47,805 bases of DNA from Stieleria sedimenti (GTDB taxonomy: Bacteria; Planctomycetota; Planctomycetia; Pirellulales; Pirellulaceae). The first letter of the stretch is position 1; every line of letters begins with the position of its first letter. Positions 25,324-34,195 of this stretch are shown in pieces. A program made the translations under genes and the position numbers. Where the stretch lies: NCBI RefSeq assembly GCF_025060895.1, contig NZ_JANZKV010000162.1, positions 1-47,805 of the forward strand, written 5' to 3'. Below the pieces are notes generated by a model. That model did not search any database. It saw only the letters and a list, made by a program, of their open reading frames with translations, and was not told where the DNA came from.

Positions 25324-26607
25324 CTACTTGGTCAAGATGGTGGGCAAGTTATTGGCGATCTCCTCAAAGATCCGCACGAGATCCTCGCCGGTCGCCGCGT
25401 GATAATGCTTTCCGCCGCCGATCGCCGCGACTTCACGCATGTCCTGCTGGTTGGCGCCGTCGCCAAAGGTCACGGTGTGGATCGTCAACAGATAATTGTT
25501 GACCAGCGACTGGGCCACGTTTTCGGCCCACGGAGTTTGGTTCTGATTGCCGTCGGTCATCACGACCATCGTCTTTGCCGCGAACGGTCGTGCCCGGCTG
25601 TGAATCAAGCCCTCGATGCCTTCTTGCATCCCTTTGCCGATCGCGGTGTTGCCACCGGTATTGAGCTGAGCAACTTTGTCACGAACGATCTGAAGATCCT
25701 TTTCCAGCAACGTGTCCAGGGTCGCGCTGCTGGAATAGCTGGCCAGTGAGACCTGTTCTTCTTGGCTGGTCTCATCCAGCACATCCAAGAACGCGTTGAC
25801 GGCGACTTCAAGATCCTGCCAGGCGTTGGTCGGCGGCTCGCCCTTGTTGAAGTAGTTCTCGTACATGTATTGCTGGTAGGTCACCGAGTCATGGCCGTTG
25901 GCATAGGAATAGCGCCAGCGCCCGCCGGACCACCATCGATTCAGTTGACCTTGGCCGGCCGCCCAATCCTTGGCATCGGTCGAGAACGGGTTTTCGTTGT
26001 AATCCCAGTCGAAATCGATGTCGTCCATCGACCCCGATCGATCCAAGATCAACGAGATATCGCGGTCCACCTGCATCGCGACCGAGTCGTGTTGCGTTTC
26101 AAAATCGTTGGTGCTGAGCAAACCGGGGATGATCAAAGGGACGTTGCCCGACAACGAGTCTTCCAGTCGTTTTCCATGGACACGAACGGCGCTGGCAACC
26201 GTTCCGTTGCGAACGGCCGGGGTCGGGATCTTGACGAAGTGATAACGGCTTCCGTCGCCGCCATGTTGCACCGTTTTGCCGAATTCGATTTCGCCGTCGT
26301 TGTCGCCCGGACGCAGCCGAAGTGGTTCGCCGTCGACCGTGTTCAGCGCGGCGGTCGCAACGGCGGCATCAACCGCGGCGTCGACGGTTTGCACCTCGCT
26401 GAACGCACGACCGGCAGAGCGTGCCGCCGCGTCGGTCGCGATCGACAGCTCCGTACGGGTCAGTTGCATGTGCGCGGCGTTGATTGCAAACGCGGCCAGG
26501 ATTGCAAGAACGGGCAACACGACCGCGGTCATCGCCATGACCGTCCCGCGACGGTGTTGCGATCGGGCGTGGTTCACGCGTCCTTTTCGAGGAGATTTGA
26601 CGTTCAT
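25324..26607 (-). CDS. TadG-like pilus-associated protein with VWA domain
   Basis: The N-terminus (about residues 18-65) has the Tad pseudopilin-like helix: RRGTVMAMTAVVLPVLAILA and the following TELSIATDAAARSAGRAF. The VWA domain (about 180-425) has an intact MIDAS: DRSGSM (Asp189-Ser193), NTGGNTAIGKGM, and VVMTDGNQNQ. The VWA has a long insert with Trp/Tyr-rich sequence near 200-260. TadG proteins are envelope-anchored components of Flp pilus systems. ATG 26607 was chosen; upstream extension would overlap the TadE genes. It follows two TadE-like genes and precedes a membrane protein gene. Confidence 0.9.
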   Translation of the reverse strand: MNVKSPRKGRVNHARSQHRRGTVMAMTAVVLPVLAILAAFAINAAHMQLTRTELSIATDAAARSAGRAFSEVQTVDAAVDAAVATAALNTVDGEPLRLRPGDNDGEIEFGKTVQHGGDGSRYHFVKIPTPAVRNGTVASAVRVHGKRLEDSLSGNVPLIIPGLLSTNDFETQHDSVAMQVDRDISLILDRSGSMDDIDFDWDYNENPFSTDAKDWAAGQGQLNRWWSGGRWRYSYANGHDSVTYQQYMYENYFNKGEPPTNAWQDLEVAVNAFLDVLDETSQEEQVSLASYSSSATLDTLLEKDLQIVRDKVAQLNTGGNTAIGKGMQEGIEGLIHSRARPFAAKTMVVMTDGNQNQTPWAENVAQSLVNNYLLTIHTVTFGDGANQQDMREVAAIGGGKHYHAATGEDLVRIFEEIANNLPTILTK

Positions 26608-26669
26608 GGTGTAGCTCGCGGAAATGGGACGAAAAGGAATGTCAGAGGAGTGGAAAAGGAAGACAAGGG

Positions 26670-27113
26670 TTACTGTTCGTAGAAACCGTCGTAGCGTTCG
26701 GTCCGGATCCGAGCGGTCGATTCGATCGTCGCATTGGGCAAAAACATCGGTGCAAAAAGTGCGATTTCGTCGAAATTGACAGTCACGGTGACCACCACAT
26801 CGGGCGCGTCCGCATCGAGTGGCTCGACGTTGACCTCGTACCCCGCGTTGGTCATCATCCCCATCACTTCGTCCGCCGCAGCCTCCGCTTCTTCGACCGT
26901 CGCCCCGGGCACCATCGCGCGGCGCGCGGCGAAGTAGGCTGCATCTTGTGCCAGGTTTCGGATCATGTTCATCCGAGCGAATTCCATGCAGGTGAAGATC
27001 AGCACGAAAAAGATATTGGCGCAAATGGCGAATTCCACGGCAGCCGCTCCGCGTCGACGATTGCCGGTGCGTCGACGTTTCGATCGAGGCTTACATCTGG
27101 AACGTGGTTTCAT
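26670..27113 (-). CDS. TadE-like pseudopilin
   Basis: The 147-aa protein has a highly basic n-region and the TadE/TadF motif RRGAAAVEFAICANIFFVLIF with the invariant glutamate of VEFA at the start of the hydrophobic helix. The C-terminal part is short, strand-rich, and without domains. TadE-type minor pseudopilins are processed by a prepilin peptidase and join the Flp pilus system. ATG at 27113 is used; a TTG at 27149 is in frame. It lies between the other TadE-like gene (57 nt) and the VWA gene (62 nt). Confidence 0.9.
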   Translation of the reverse strand: MKPRSRCKPRSKRRRTGNRRRGAAAVEFAICANIFFVLIFTCMEFARMNMIRNLAQDAAYFAARRAMVPGATVEEAEAAADEVMGMMTNAGYEVNVEPLDADAPDVVVTVTVNFDEIALFAPMFLPNATIESTARIRTERYDGFYEQ

Positions 27114-27170
27114 GGCTGGGGTCCGCAGCGGAAATGATGGGGCAAGCAAGCGTTGATTCGGGTGGAGCGG

Positions 27171-27629
27171 TCAGTTGTTCGGCAGATTCTTGTACTCTTT
27201 GCGTAACGTCACATCCGCGGAAAGACTGGTCCCTGAGAACATCACCGAGGGGATCAACAGGTTTCCATCGCAGGGCACGGTGACCGTCGTGGTGACGTTT
27301 TCCAGTGTGTCCGCGTCGGCAAAATCCGGCGAACTGAACGTACAGGGATTTCCGTCGTATTGAATGTTCCGCTCGTCCAAGAACTGCTGCACCCTGGCGA
27401 TCACATCGGCGTTGGTGCGGCCCCGCGCGACACCGCGACGCGCCCCTTCATAGGCCGCCAACTTGATGGACTCTTTCAAGAACAACATCGAACAAAGATC
27501 GATGGTTCCGATCGTCAGCGCGATCAGTGCCGGCAGGCAAACGGCGAATTCGACGGTGGCGGCACCACGACGCCTGAATCGGCGGGAGGGACGACACGAA
27601 TTCGTGTTACGACGCTTGGAAAGAATCAT
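27171..27629 (-). CDS. TadE-like pseudopilin, first of the operon
   Basis: The 152-aa protein has the basic n-region and RRGAATVEFAVCLPALIALTIG, with the conserved Glu, typical of TadE-like proteins, followed by a polar C-terminal domain. There are two Cys residues in the C-terminal region (NPCTFSS and VPCDG) that could form a disulfide. ATG at 27629 fits the n-region; sequence further upstream does not look coding. It heads the four-gene minus-strand cluster. No Tad ATPase, secretin or prepilin peptidase gene is in the window. Confidence 0.9.
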   Translation of the reverse strand: MILSKRRNTNSCRPSRRFRRRGAATVEFAVCLPALIALTIGTIDLCSMLFLKESIKLAAYEGARRGVARGRTNADVIARVQQFLDERNIQYDGNPCTFSSPDFADADTLENVTTTVTVPCDGNLLIPSVMFSGTSLSADVTLRKEYKNLPNN

Positions 27630-27756
27630 GACGAGAGGCGATGAATTGAGGGAACGAGTGAATTCCGCTGTCGGAACCCTAGCTCGCAATCCTGTCGCAA
27701 GACGGACATTTCATCCGTCACCTCTCACAAAATTGACGCAGTTTTTCCGTCACCGG

Positions 27757-28854
27757 CTAAAGACAATCGGTGCGGCCGGACTCGTTCAATCGCTTGACGG
27801 CCTCTCGCACTCGCTCTTCGGCCGATTTGGGCGCCACCAGTGTCGCGTCCTTGGTCTGCACGACGATCAAGTCCTCGACTCCGATCGTAACGATCGTGTG
27901 GCCGGGTTCGCCAAAAATGATTGAACCGGTCGTATCGATCCCCAGATGCTCGCCGACGACCGTGTTGCCGTCGGCATCGGCTTCGTGCAACCGTCCCAGC
28001 GATTGCCAACTGCCGACGTCATCCCATTGAAACGGAGCCTCGATGACGGCGACGTTGGAATACGATTCCATCACCGCGTAGTCGATCGACGTCCCTTCGA
28101 TCGCGCAGAATTCTTTTTCAAGGACCTTGTCGTAATCGGGCGAACCGATCGCGTCGGCAATGGTCTGGATGTGCGAATACATCGCCGGCTGGTTGGCCTT
28201 GATCGCCTCAAGGATGACTGAAGCCCGCCACAAAAAGATGCCGCTGTTCCAATAGAAGTCACCCGACTGCAGATACCGCGTCGCCGTTTCTTGGTTCGGC
28301 TTTTCGCGAAACTGGTCGACCTGATACGCCTTGACCCCGGACGCGCCAGCGTCGGGACCGCCAGATTCGATCGCCGGTCCCCGCTGAATGTAGCCGAAGG
28401 ATTCGGCCGGATAGGTCGGTTTGATTCCGAAGGTGACGATCCGCTCGGGATCATCGATCACCAACCGTTCGGCCGCCGAGATCGCACTGCAGAATTGCTC
28501 GTCCGTCCCGATCACGTGATCCGACGGCATCACCGCCATGATCGCGTCGGGATCCTGGTGAGCAATCAACGCGGCGGCCAATCCGATGCACGGAGCGGTG
28601 TCGCGTTTGGCCGGTTCGCCGATCAAGTTTTCCGCCGGGTGCGTCGGCAATTGTTCCGCGATCGGATCGACCAAGATCTTGTTGGTCACGATCAGCTGCC
28701 GCTGCGGCGGTACCAGCCCGGCCAGCCGATCGCTGGTCGACTGGATCATCGTCCGTTGCCCGGAAAGGGCCAGCAACTGTTTCGGCCGCAACGTCCGACT
28801 CGCCGGCCAGAACCGCGTCCCACTTCCGCCTGCCATGATCACCGCGTACAGCAT
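27757..28854 (-). CDS. manC: Mannose-1-phosphate guanylyltransferase
   Basis: The enzyme makes GDP-mannose from GTP and mannose 1-phosphate for glycan synthesis. The nucleotidyltransferase signature MAGGSGTRFWPASR is near the N-terminus, followed by PKQLLAL, IMAVMPSDHVI, QFREKPNQETA, WNSGIFLWRA and the FQWDDVGSW segment. The 365-aa length fits the single-domain form without a fused phosphomannose isomerase. It is separated by 82 nt from the downstream-starting Dabb lipoprotein gene on the same strand. The symbol follows the common name for this enzyme. Confidence 0.94.
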   Translation of the reverse strand: MLYAVIMAGGSGTRFWPASRTLRPKQLLALSGQRTMIQSTSDRLAGLVPPQRQLIVTNKILVDPIAEQLPTHPAENLIGEPAKRDTAPCIGLAAALIAHQDPDAIMAVMPSDHVIGTDEQFCSAISAAERLVIDDPERIVTFGIKPTYPAESFGYIQRGPAIESGGPDAGASGVKAYQVDQFREKPNQETATRYLQSGDFYWNSGIFLWRASVILEAIKANQPAMYSHIQTIADAIGSPDYDKVLEKEFCAIEGTSIDYAVMESYSNVAVIEAPFQWDDVGSWQSLGRLHEADADGNTVVGEHLGIDTTGSIIFGEPGHTIVTIGVEDLIVVQTKDATLVAPKSAEERVREAVKRLNESGRTDCL

Positions 28855-28936
28855 GTCCGATCTTCTTGAATCGTGTAATGAAGTGTCTTGGGCAAACCTA
28901 GCGAATCATTCGGCGAAGGGTAAGCCGTCAAGGCGA

Positions 28937-29797
28937 TTAGGGTTTGGTCGCCCAAAAGTCCAGCACCCGTACTTTGTCCAACACCGGCTTGAGCACCTCC
29001 ACAAACGCCTGGTGATCGGGATGCGGCAGATACGCTTCTCGCCCCTCTTCGCTGTCGAAGGTGACCAAGAAACAGTGGGTGAATCCGTCGTCGTGCGTTT
29101 CCGGGCTGTTGTTGGTCGACCATTCGAACGCGCGAATCGTGTCGATCTTCTCCGGCAGTTCGGCAAATGCTTGTTCAACGTTCTTCACTTCTTCACGCGA
29201 CGCGGAATCCTTGAACTTGAAGAACACCGCATGCTGCAGCGCTTTCTCCGGTTGCTCCTGTTTCGAATCGCCCCAATAGTCCAACACAAACACGTCCTTC
29301 ATGTGCGGCCGCAACACATCGCCGAACGCCTTGTGCGCCGGATGGGGCAGGTAGGCTTGACGCCCCGCGTCGTCGGCGAACGTCAGCAAAAAGCAATGCG
29401 TCAATCCGTCATCCAAACCCTCGGGGCTGTTGTTGACCCCGTACTGAAAATCGATGATCGAATCGATCTCGGACGGCAGCTCGGCGAACGCATCGACCAC
29501 GCCCTGAATGTCCGCTTCGCTCGAAGACTCTTTGAACGAAAAGAAGACTGCGTGTCGTAACATGCCGCTGTTGATGTTGTCGGGGTTTTCGGGGTGGACG
29601 GTTTTGTCGGCCGATTCGCTCGCCGGTGGGTCGGCCGATTCGCCGTTCGGTTTGTCGGTCTCGGGCTCCGCCGTGGCTGCATCGGCGGCCGCGGCGATTG
29701 GCTCGGCCGTCGCCACCGCGTCGGGATCGTCGGGGGCACCGCAACCACAGGCGGCGATCAACAAACAACAGCCGATGACGAAATCAGAACGAAACAT
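28937..29797 (-). CDS. Lipoprotein with two tandem Dabb (stress-responsive A/B barrel) domains
   Basis: The lipobox LIAAC (Cys17) follows a short hydrophobic core, and an Ala/Glu/Pro-rich linker runs to about residue 75. Two homologous domains follow: the first with LRHAVFFSFKESSS, GVNNSPEGLDDGLTHCFLLTF and YLPHPAHKAF; the second with LQHAVFFKFKDSAS, STNNSPETHDDGFTHCFLVTF and YLPHPDHQAF. This is the Dabb pattern, including the His and NNSP segments, duplicated head to tail. Dabb domains usually dimerise to form a barrel, so a fused pair could fold into one. Envelope location is predicted from the lipobox. Function unknown. Confidence 0.9.
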   Translation of the reverse strand: MFRSDFVIGCCLLIAACGCGAPDDPDAVATAEPIAAAADAATAEPETDKPNGESADPPASESADKTVHPENPDNINSGMLRHAVFFSFKESSSEADIQGVVDAFAELPSEIDSIIDFQYGVNNSPEGLDDGLTHCFLLTFADDAGRQAYLPHPAHKAFGDVLRPHMKDVFVLDYWGDSKQEQPEKALQHAVFFKFKDSASREEVKNVEQAFAELPEKIDTIRAFEWSTNNSPETHDDGFTHCFLVTFDSEEGREAYLPHPDHQAFVEVLKPVLDKVRVLDFWATKP

Positions 29798-29879
29798 CTA
29801 GGCAACCTTGTGGGGAAATGGAGAACAGAAAGCAGCATCACGCGTGCGGTGCTTCAATCGTAACACAACCGGCTGCGAT

Positions 29880-30827
29880 TCAGGCAGACTTCTGGACGGC
29901 CAAACGCAGCTTTGCCTGCCGTGCCAAGAGCTTTTTCTGATAATTCCCCTGGACGACGTCGACGATGATCAACACGGCCAGCACGAAGTAGAAGGTCGAT
30001 TTTTGCATCGCTTCGACGTGATAACCGAACAGCTGGATCTTGGCCAAGTGACCGCCTTCGCTGACCAGCATCACACCGACGATGAACAGGATGAACAGCC
30101 CCAGCACCTCGTACATCCGATTCTTCTTGAGAAACTCGGCCACGTGATCGGCCAACCAAATCATCAAGATGCCGCTCAAGATGATCGCGGTGGCCATGAT
30201 GGCGAATGATTTCGTCAGCGCCATCGCGCTCAAAATGGAATCGAAGGAGAACACCAGGTTCATCGTTACGATCAACGAGATTGCCTTGGTGACCGAATTC
30301 CCCTTTTCCCCCTTGTCGCCTTCTTCCCCCAGATCCGAGACCGCCAGCAAGTGATAGATCTCTTTGATCGCCGTCCAGAGGATGAATGCGCCGCCGCCGA
30401 TCACGATCAAACTGTGCCCGGAAAGATGCATTTCCAGCGGATGCGAAATCAGATTCATGAACGGGTCTTCAAGTAACTTGATCAAATTGACGACCACAAA
30501 CAACAAGATGATCCGGAACACGATCGCCAGACCGATCCCCCACTTCCGCACCATCGACTGTTTCGATTCTTCGACCCGTTTGCTCTCGATCGAGATGTAC
30601 AACAGGTTGTCGAAGCCGAGCACCGCTTGCAGCACGATCAGCATCCCCAGCGTCAGAACACCGCCGACGGAGAACAAACTCTCTTCGGACGGTTCGGCCA
30701 AATCTCCCGCGACCACTTCCGGCGGTGCGGTCTCGGCCAACAACATCAGGGGCTCGGTGAGCATCCCCAACGAAAATGGGGTGCTGAAAATCGAACTGAC
30801 GGTTGAGCAAAAATCGAATTCGAGCAT
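29880..30827 (-). CDS. TerC family integral membrane protein
   Basis: The 315-aa protein has about seven to eight hydrophobic segments and the TerC family's characteristic Asp-containing helices: VLQAVLGFDNLLYISI near the N-terminal core and IVTMNLVFSFDSILSAMALT in the centre. TerC/Alx-type proteins are linked to metal ion (tellurite resistance, manganese) export. ATG at 30827 gives MLEFDF and a normal length; a GTG at 30872 would add 15 residues. It is divergent from the NIPSNAP gene (152-nt shared upstream region). Substrate cannot be decided from sequence. Confidence 0.92.
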   Translation of the reverse strand: MLEFDFCSTVSSIFSTPFSLGMLTEPLMLLAETAPPEVVAGDLAEPSEESLFSVGGVLTLGMLIVLQAVLGFDNLLYISIESKRVEESKQSMVRKWGIGLAIVFRIILLFVVVNLIKLLEDPFMNLISHPLEMHLSGHSLIVIGGGAFILWTAIKEIYHLLAVSDLGEEGDKGEKGNSVTKAISLIVTMNLVFSFDSILSAMALTKSFAIMATAIILSGILMIWLADHVAEFLKKNRMYEVLGLFILFIVGVMLVSEGGHLAKIQLFGYHVEAMQKSTFYFVLAVLIIVDVVQGNYQKKLLARQAKLRLAVQKSA

Positions 30828-30979
30828 CGGGTCAGCCAGTCGCTGGGGTGGTTCAGAATTCCCGGCGGGCACAATCCCCGCCGGAGTGGTGACGGGATTA
30901 TGATGCCATCATCGATTCCACCTCAACCCCGCAGAAAACGCCGGTCACGTCATCGCACGCCGACCGCGAGAGTCAAACG

Positions 30980-31792
30980 ATGAAAAAAAACCCACGTCGA
31001 CAACTCCTGATCACCGCCGCATCCCTCCTGACGCTTGCCCTGTTCGGTCCAAACGCCGCCCCAGCCGCTGAATCGGAAACGCCAATGACGAAGCAGTATT
31101 ATGAAGTCCGCACCTACCTGCTGGGCGACAACGGCGACGCCGCAGCGGTCGACCGGTACTTGGAGCACGCCTTGCTGCCGGCATTGGGGCGATTGGACAT
31201 CGGCCCCGTGGGCGTTTTTTCGCCGGCGGCAAACGACACCAATGACCGCGACAGCATCATCGTCGTGATTCCCGCCCACAGCGCCGAGCAACTTGCCGGC
31301 TTGTCGACGCGGCTCCAAAACGACGAACAATACCTCGCCGACGCCAAAACCTACCTGGAACGCGGCCCCCAAGACGCTCCGTTTGCCAGAATCTCCAGCG
31401 AACTACTGGTGGCGATGGACTGCATGCCGACGCTGAATGTCCCCGCAGGCACCTTGGACAACAACGATCGCGTCTACGAACTGCGGCTGTACGAAAGCGC
31501 CAATGAGCGACTGGGCGATTTGAAAGTCGACATGTTCAACAATGGGGAAGTACCGATCTTTCTCGATTGCGGCATCGCCCCGATCTTCATCGGCCAAGCC
31601 GCCATCGGTCCCCAAACCCCAAGCCTGACCTACCTGACGGTCTACCCCAACGATGCGGCACGACTGAAAGCCTGGGACGCCTTCCGCGCCCACCCCGATT
31701 GGCAGGTTCTGAAAGACGTCGCCAAGTACAAGGGCACCGTCAGCAAGATCGACAAACACATCCTGACGGCCAAACCGTATTCGCAGATGTAG
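30980..31792 (+). CDS. Exported NIPSNAP-family protein
   Basis: The 270-aa protein has an N-terminal signal (RRQLLITAASLLTLALFGPNAAPA). Two ferredoxin-like NIPSNAP units follow: about 38-140 with YYEVRTYLLGDNG and about 155-265 with RVYELRLYESANERLGDLKVDMFNNGEVPIF (shown in parts) and WDAFRAHPDWQVL. NIPSNAP domains are structurally related to Dabb domains; a role for the exported bacterial members is not known. ATG 30980 begins MKKNPRR. It is convergent with the FabZ-like gene and divergent from the TerC gene. Confidence 0.9.
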   Translation: MKKNPRRQLLITAASLLTLALFGPNAAPAAESETPMTKQYYEVRTYLLGDNGDAAAVDRYLEHALLPALGRLDIGPVGVFSPAANDTNDRDSIIVVIPAHSAEQLAGLSTRLQNDEQYLADAKTYLERGPQDAPFARISSELLVAMDCMPTLNVPAGTLDNNDRVYELRLYESANERLGDLKVDMFNNGEVPIFLDCGIAPIFIGQAAIGPQTPSLTYLTVYPNDAARLKAWDAFRAHPDWQVLKDVAKYKGTVSKIDKHILTAKPYSQM

Positions 31793-31860
31793 CGGGCGAC
31801 GTGCCGGGCCGGGCCGCCGCCACCGTGCAGGGCTGACCGGCTCCGCCGACGAGCCGGCCA

Positions 31861-32367
31861 CTACGCCACCTCACCGCCGTCGCCCCGCAACTTGGCCGAA
31901 GGAATGTTGGTCAATTGAAACGTGTTGCGAAGGATCGTTTTGTCTCCACACGTGATTCGCGCATCGAACTCAAACACATTCCCGACGATCTCCGCCAGGT
32001 CCACCACGATTCGCAAGGAGTCACCGGGCCGAGCGAAACCGCGGAAACGCGCATGCTTGACCCGCACCAGCACTCCGAGCGCGTACTCGTTGAAGAAGGG
32101 ATCGTGCGTGTCGAACGATTCCATCGGATTGTACTTGGCGGCGATCAAGATGCCCGCCGATTGCGTGGCCATCTCCTGCATCATTGCCCCCGGCAAGATC
32201 GGCGCGCCCGGGAAGTGACCGGTGATGAAAAAGGCGTCGGGTTTGACGAGGGCCCGAGCCGCCACCGACCCGTCGTCGATCGATTCGATGGAGTCGATCA
32301 ACAGGTAGGGCGGACGATGATGCAGGTAGTCTTCGACGCGATCAAATTGGTGCTGAAAGTATTGCAT
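31861..32367 (-). CDS. FabZ-like 3-hydroxyacyl-ACP dehydratase
   Basis: The 168-aa hotdog protein has the FabZ/FabA active-site segment ITGHFPGAPILPGAMMQE with catalytic His51 and Glu65, and RPPYLLIDSIESI near the N-terminus, as in FabZ. Length is slightly above typical FabZ (about 145-150). ATG at 32367 (MQYFQHQF) is chosen because the family begins here; the frame is open 18 residues further upstream. It is downstream of a desaturase gene on the same strand with 121 nt between, carrying two hairpins. A role in acyl-chain synthesis is likely, but it may be a dedicated or secondary copy. Confidence 0.88.
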   Translation of the reverse strand: MQYFQHQFDRVEDYLHHRPPYLLIDSIESIDDGSVAARALVKPDAFFITGHFPGAPILPGAMMQEMATQSAGILIAAKYNPMESFDTHDPFFNEYALGVLVRVKHARFRGFARPGDSLRIVVDLAEIVGNVFEFDARITCGDKTILRNTFQLTNIPSAKLRGDGGEVA

Positions 32368-32399
32368 GGTGCCAGAAATTCGAAGCGGATATGAAACGA

Positions 32400-32461
32400 C
32401 CCGATGCACGCTTGGGATCAAGCATGCATCGGGCCATTGTCGGTGACGGTCAGGTGACCGT
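32400..32461 (-). terminator. Two hairpins between desaturase and FabZ-like genes
   Basis: The first stem (32400-32435) pairs CCCGATGCA with TGCATCGGG, extended by CTTG/CAAG through one G-U position in the minus transcript. The second (32446-32461) is ACGGTCA, GG, TGACCGT. They lie downstream of the desaturase stop and upstream of the dehydratase start. No strong U-tract follows, so attenuation or partial termination is a guess. Confidence 0.45.
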
Positions 32462-32488
32462 GTCGTTCAGTCGTAACAGCGGAGCGAA

Positions 32489-33565
32489 TTAGGCAGCCGC
32501 GTTCTTCTCTTTGGCTTTCTTCTCTTTGGCATTGCGATAGTCGACCACGTCCCAAACCAGACCGAGCGTTCGGAACAGACGAATCGCTTGCCAGGTAATG
32601 TCAAATTCCCACCACTTGTGACCATGCTTGGCCATCCGCGGGTGAGCGTGGTGATTGTTGTGCCAGCCCTCGCCGTAGGCGATGATCGCAACCAGCCAGT
32701 TGTTTCGACTGTCGTCGGTCGTTTCGTAGTTCTTGTAGCCCCACATGTGCGACGCACTGTTGACCATCCAAGTCGCGTGCAACACGCCCACCAGTCGGAC
32801 AAACAGACCCCACACCAGCAACGAGGCGCCGAAGGAGGCACCACCGAAATAGTACCCGACGCCGAACAGGATCGCTCCGCTTGCGATGTGAATCGGCAGG
32901 AACAGATAGTCCATGATTCGCATGCCACGAAGTTTGTAGAGATCCGGAGCCCATTTCTGAAGGTACGCTTTGCGATCGCCGTTGTGGGTGTGAAAGGCGA
33001 GCCAAAACATGTGGCTCCACCAACTGCCGTCATGCGGCGAATGGGGATCCCCTTCCTGGTCGCTGTGTTTGTGGTGCTTTCGGTGGTCGGCCACCCAATC
33101 CAGCGGCGTGCCCTCGCCGGCGAGCGATCCGATCCCGGCCAACACGTATTTGAACCAGGTCTTCGTTTTCATGCCGGAGTGCGTCAACAATCGGTGATAA
33201 CCCAAACAGATCCCGATGCTGCCGGTCAACCAGTGCAGTCCCAACATGACCGCCAGTCCGGTCCAGGTGAACGTGTACCAGGCAAAGCCGAGCACGACGG
33301 CATGGGCCAGCCCCAACCATCCGATGGCCCACCAGGAGATGTTGGCGAAACGCTTGCGATCGTTTGCCGTCTCCACATGCCCCTCAGGCTTGGACTGCTT
33401 GACCTCCAGCGTGTTGGGATCGTTCCAAGGTTCAGCTGCATTGGGTTCGAGTGATCCGGCGACCTGTTCCCCGGCGACTTGCTCCAATTCGGGTAACTCG
33501 AGCTTGGTTGAATTCTCGGATGGGTTCCGGCGCGATTTCCGCGGTGTCTCTACTACGTTCGCCAT
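32489..33565 (-). CDS. Acyl-CoA/acyl-lipid delta-9-type fatty acid desaturase
   Basis: The 358-aa membrane protein has the three histidine boxes of the di-iron membrane desaturases: HRLLTH (124-129), HRKHH (161-165) and HNNHH (302-306), plus EGDPHSPHDG and GLHWLTGSIGI. About four hydrophobic helices surround them. A charged N-terminal region of about 70 residues precedes. The enzyme introduces a double bond into acyl chains, altering membrane fluidity. ATG at 33565 has a GAGGA SD; ATGs upstream at 33595 lack one. It lies upstream of the FabZ-like gene on the same strand. Confidence 0.94.
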   Translation of the reverse strand: MANVVETPRKSRRNPSENSTKLELPELEQVAGEQVAGSLEPNAAEPWNDPNTLEVKQSKPEGHVETANDRKRFANISWWAIGWLGLAHAVVLGFAWYTFTWTGLAVMLGLHWLTGSIGICLGYHRLLTHSGMKTKTWFKYVLAGIGSLAGEGTPLDWVADHRKHHKHSDQEGDPHSPHDGSWWSHMFWLAFHTHNGDRKAYLQKWAPDLYKLRGMRIMDYLFLPIHIASGAILFGVGYYFGGASFGASLLVWGLFVRLVGVLHATWMVNSASHMWGYKNYETTDDSRNNWLVAIIAYGEGWHNNHHAHPRMAKHGHKWWEFDITWQAIRLFRTLGLVWDVVDYRNAKEKKAKEKNAAA

Positions 33566-33847
33566 ATCGACGATTCCTCGATCAGGACGTTGCATTGTGC
33601 TGAGCGGCATTCGGTTGCCACTCGGGTCTGGGAAAGTCTAAGGATTTACGGATCCCTGTCTGTCTCGATCGGGGCATTTGAATGTAACGGAGATGTAAAA
33701 GATTTGGCTGAACCCCTCCGGTGAGTGTCGCAGCACCGGCGATCCGCATGCGACAAAGCGTCGTCCCAACCGATTCGGGCGTGCGCGCGTCGTGAATTCG
33801 CCAGACCGGGGTCACAGCATGGGTGGCGACGCGATGGGTGATCGAAA

Positions 33848-33886
33848 GGATTGCGCGACGGGATTGCGCGACGGGATTGCGCGACG
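33848..33886. repeat. Three exact 13-bp tandem repeats
   Basis: GGATTGCGCGACG occurs at 33848, 33861 and 33874, without a spacer or mismatch, followed by GGGG. It is intergenic, about 280 nt upstream of the desaturase start. Three copies are too few and too short for a CRISPR array. Confidence 0.9.
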
Positions 33887-34140
33887 GGGGGGACAACCGA
33901 CAGCCGGAAAACTCAACGCAGGGCGATCGACCGGAAGCAAAACGCGGTCGCGGAAGACGATTCAATCGCAGCGGTTGTTTCAAACCGGAGCTCGCCGCAA
34001 ATCTCGTCCGATGAAACGAGTTACCGGTGAGAGTCTGCTGTTCAGCGGACTCGGCGCGGACGAATAGGAGGGAGGTGCGGTGGGCTCACTGTGGGAGTGA
34101 AATCGTCGTCACCGACCACTTGCGATTCGGTTTTCAAACA

Positions 34141-34179
34141 ACGGTCGAGTTTCGCTTTCGAGTGAAACCCGACCGTTTT
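34141..34179. terminator. Hairpin downstream of pfkA, possible terminator
   Basis: ACGGTCG and GTTTC (34141-34153) pair with GAAAC and CGACCGT (34164-34176), with one unpaired base in each arm. TTTT follows on the plus strand; on the minus strand the stem is followed by TTGTTTG. It lies about 70 nt downstream of the pfkA stop and could terminate that minus-strand gene. Confidence 0.5.
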
Positions 34180-34195
34180 CTTGTTATCAGGGTCA

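Noticed and set aside
33848-33886. CRISPR array
   Set aside because: Repeat is 13 bp, contiguous and without spacers, and no cas genes are present.
33792-34067. Plus-strand 91-codon frame over the 13-bp repeats
   Set aside because: Its sequence is shaped by the tandem repeat and there is no SD or domain.
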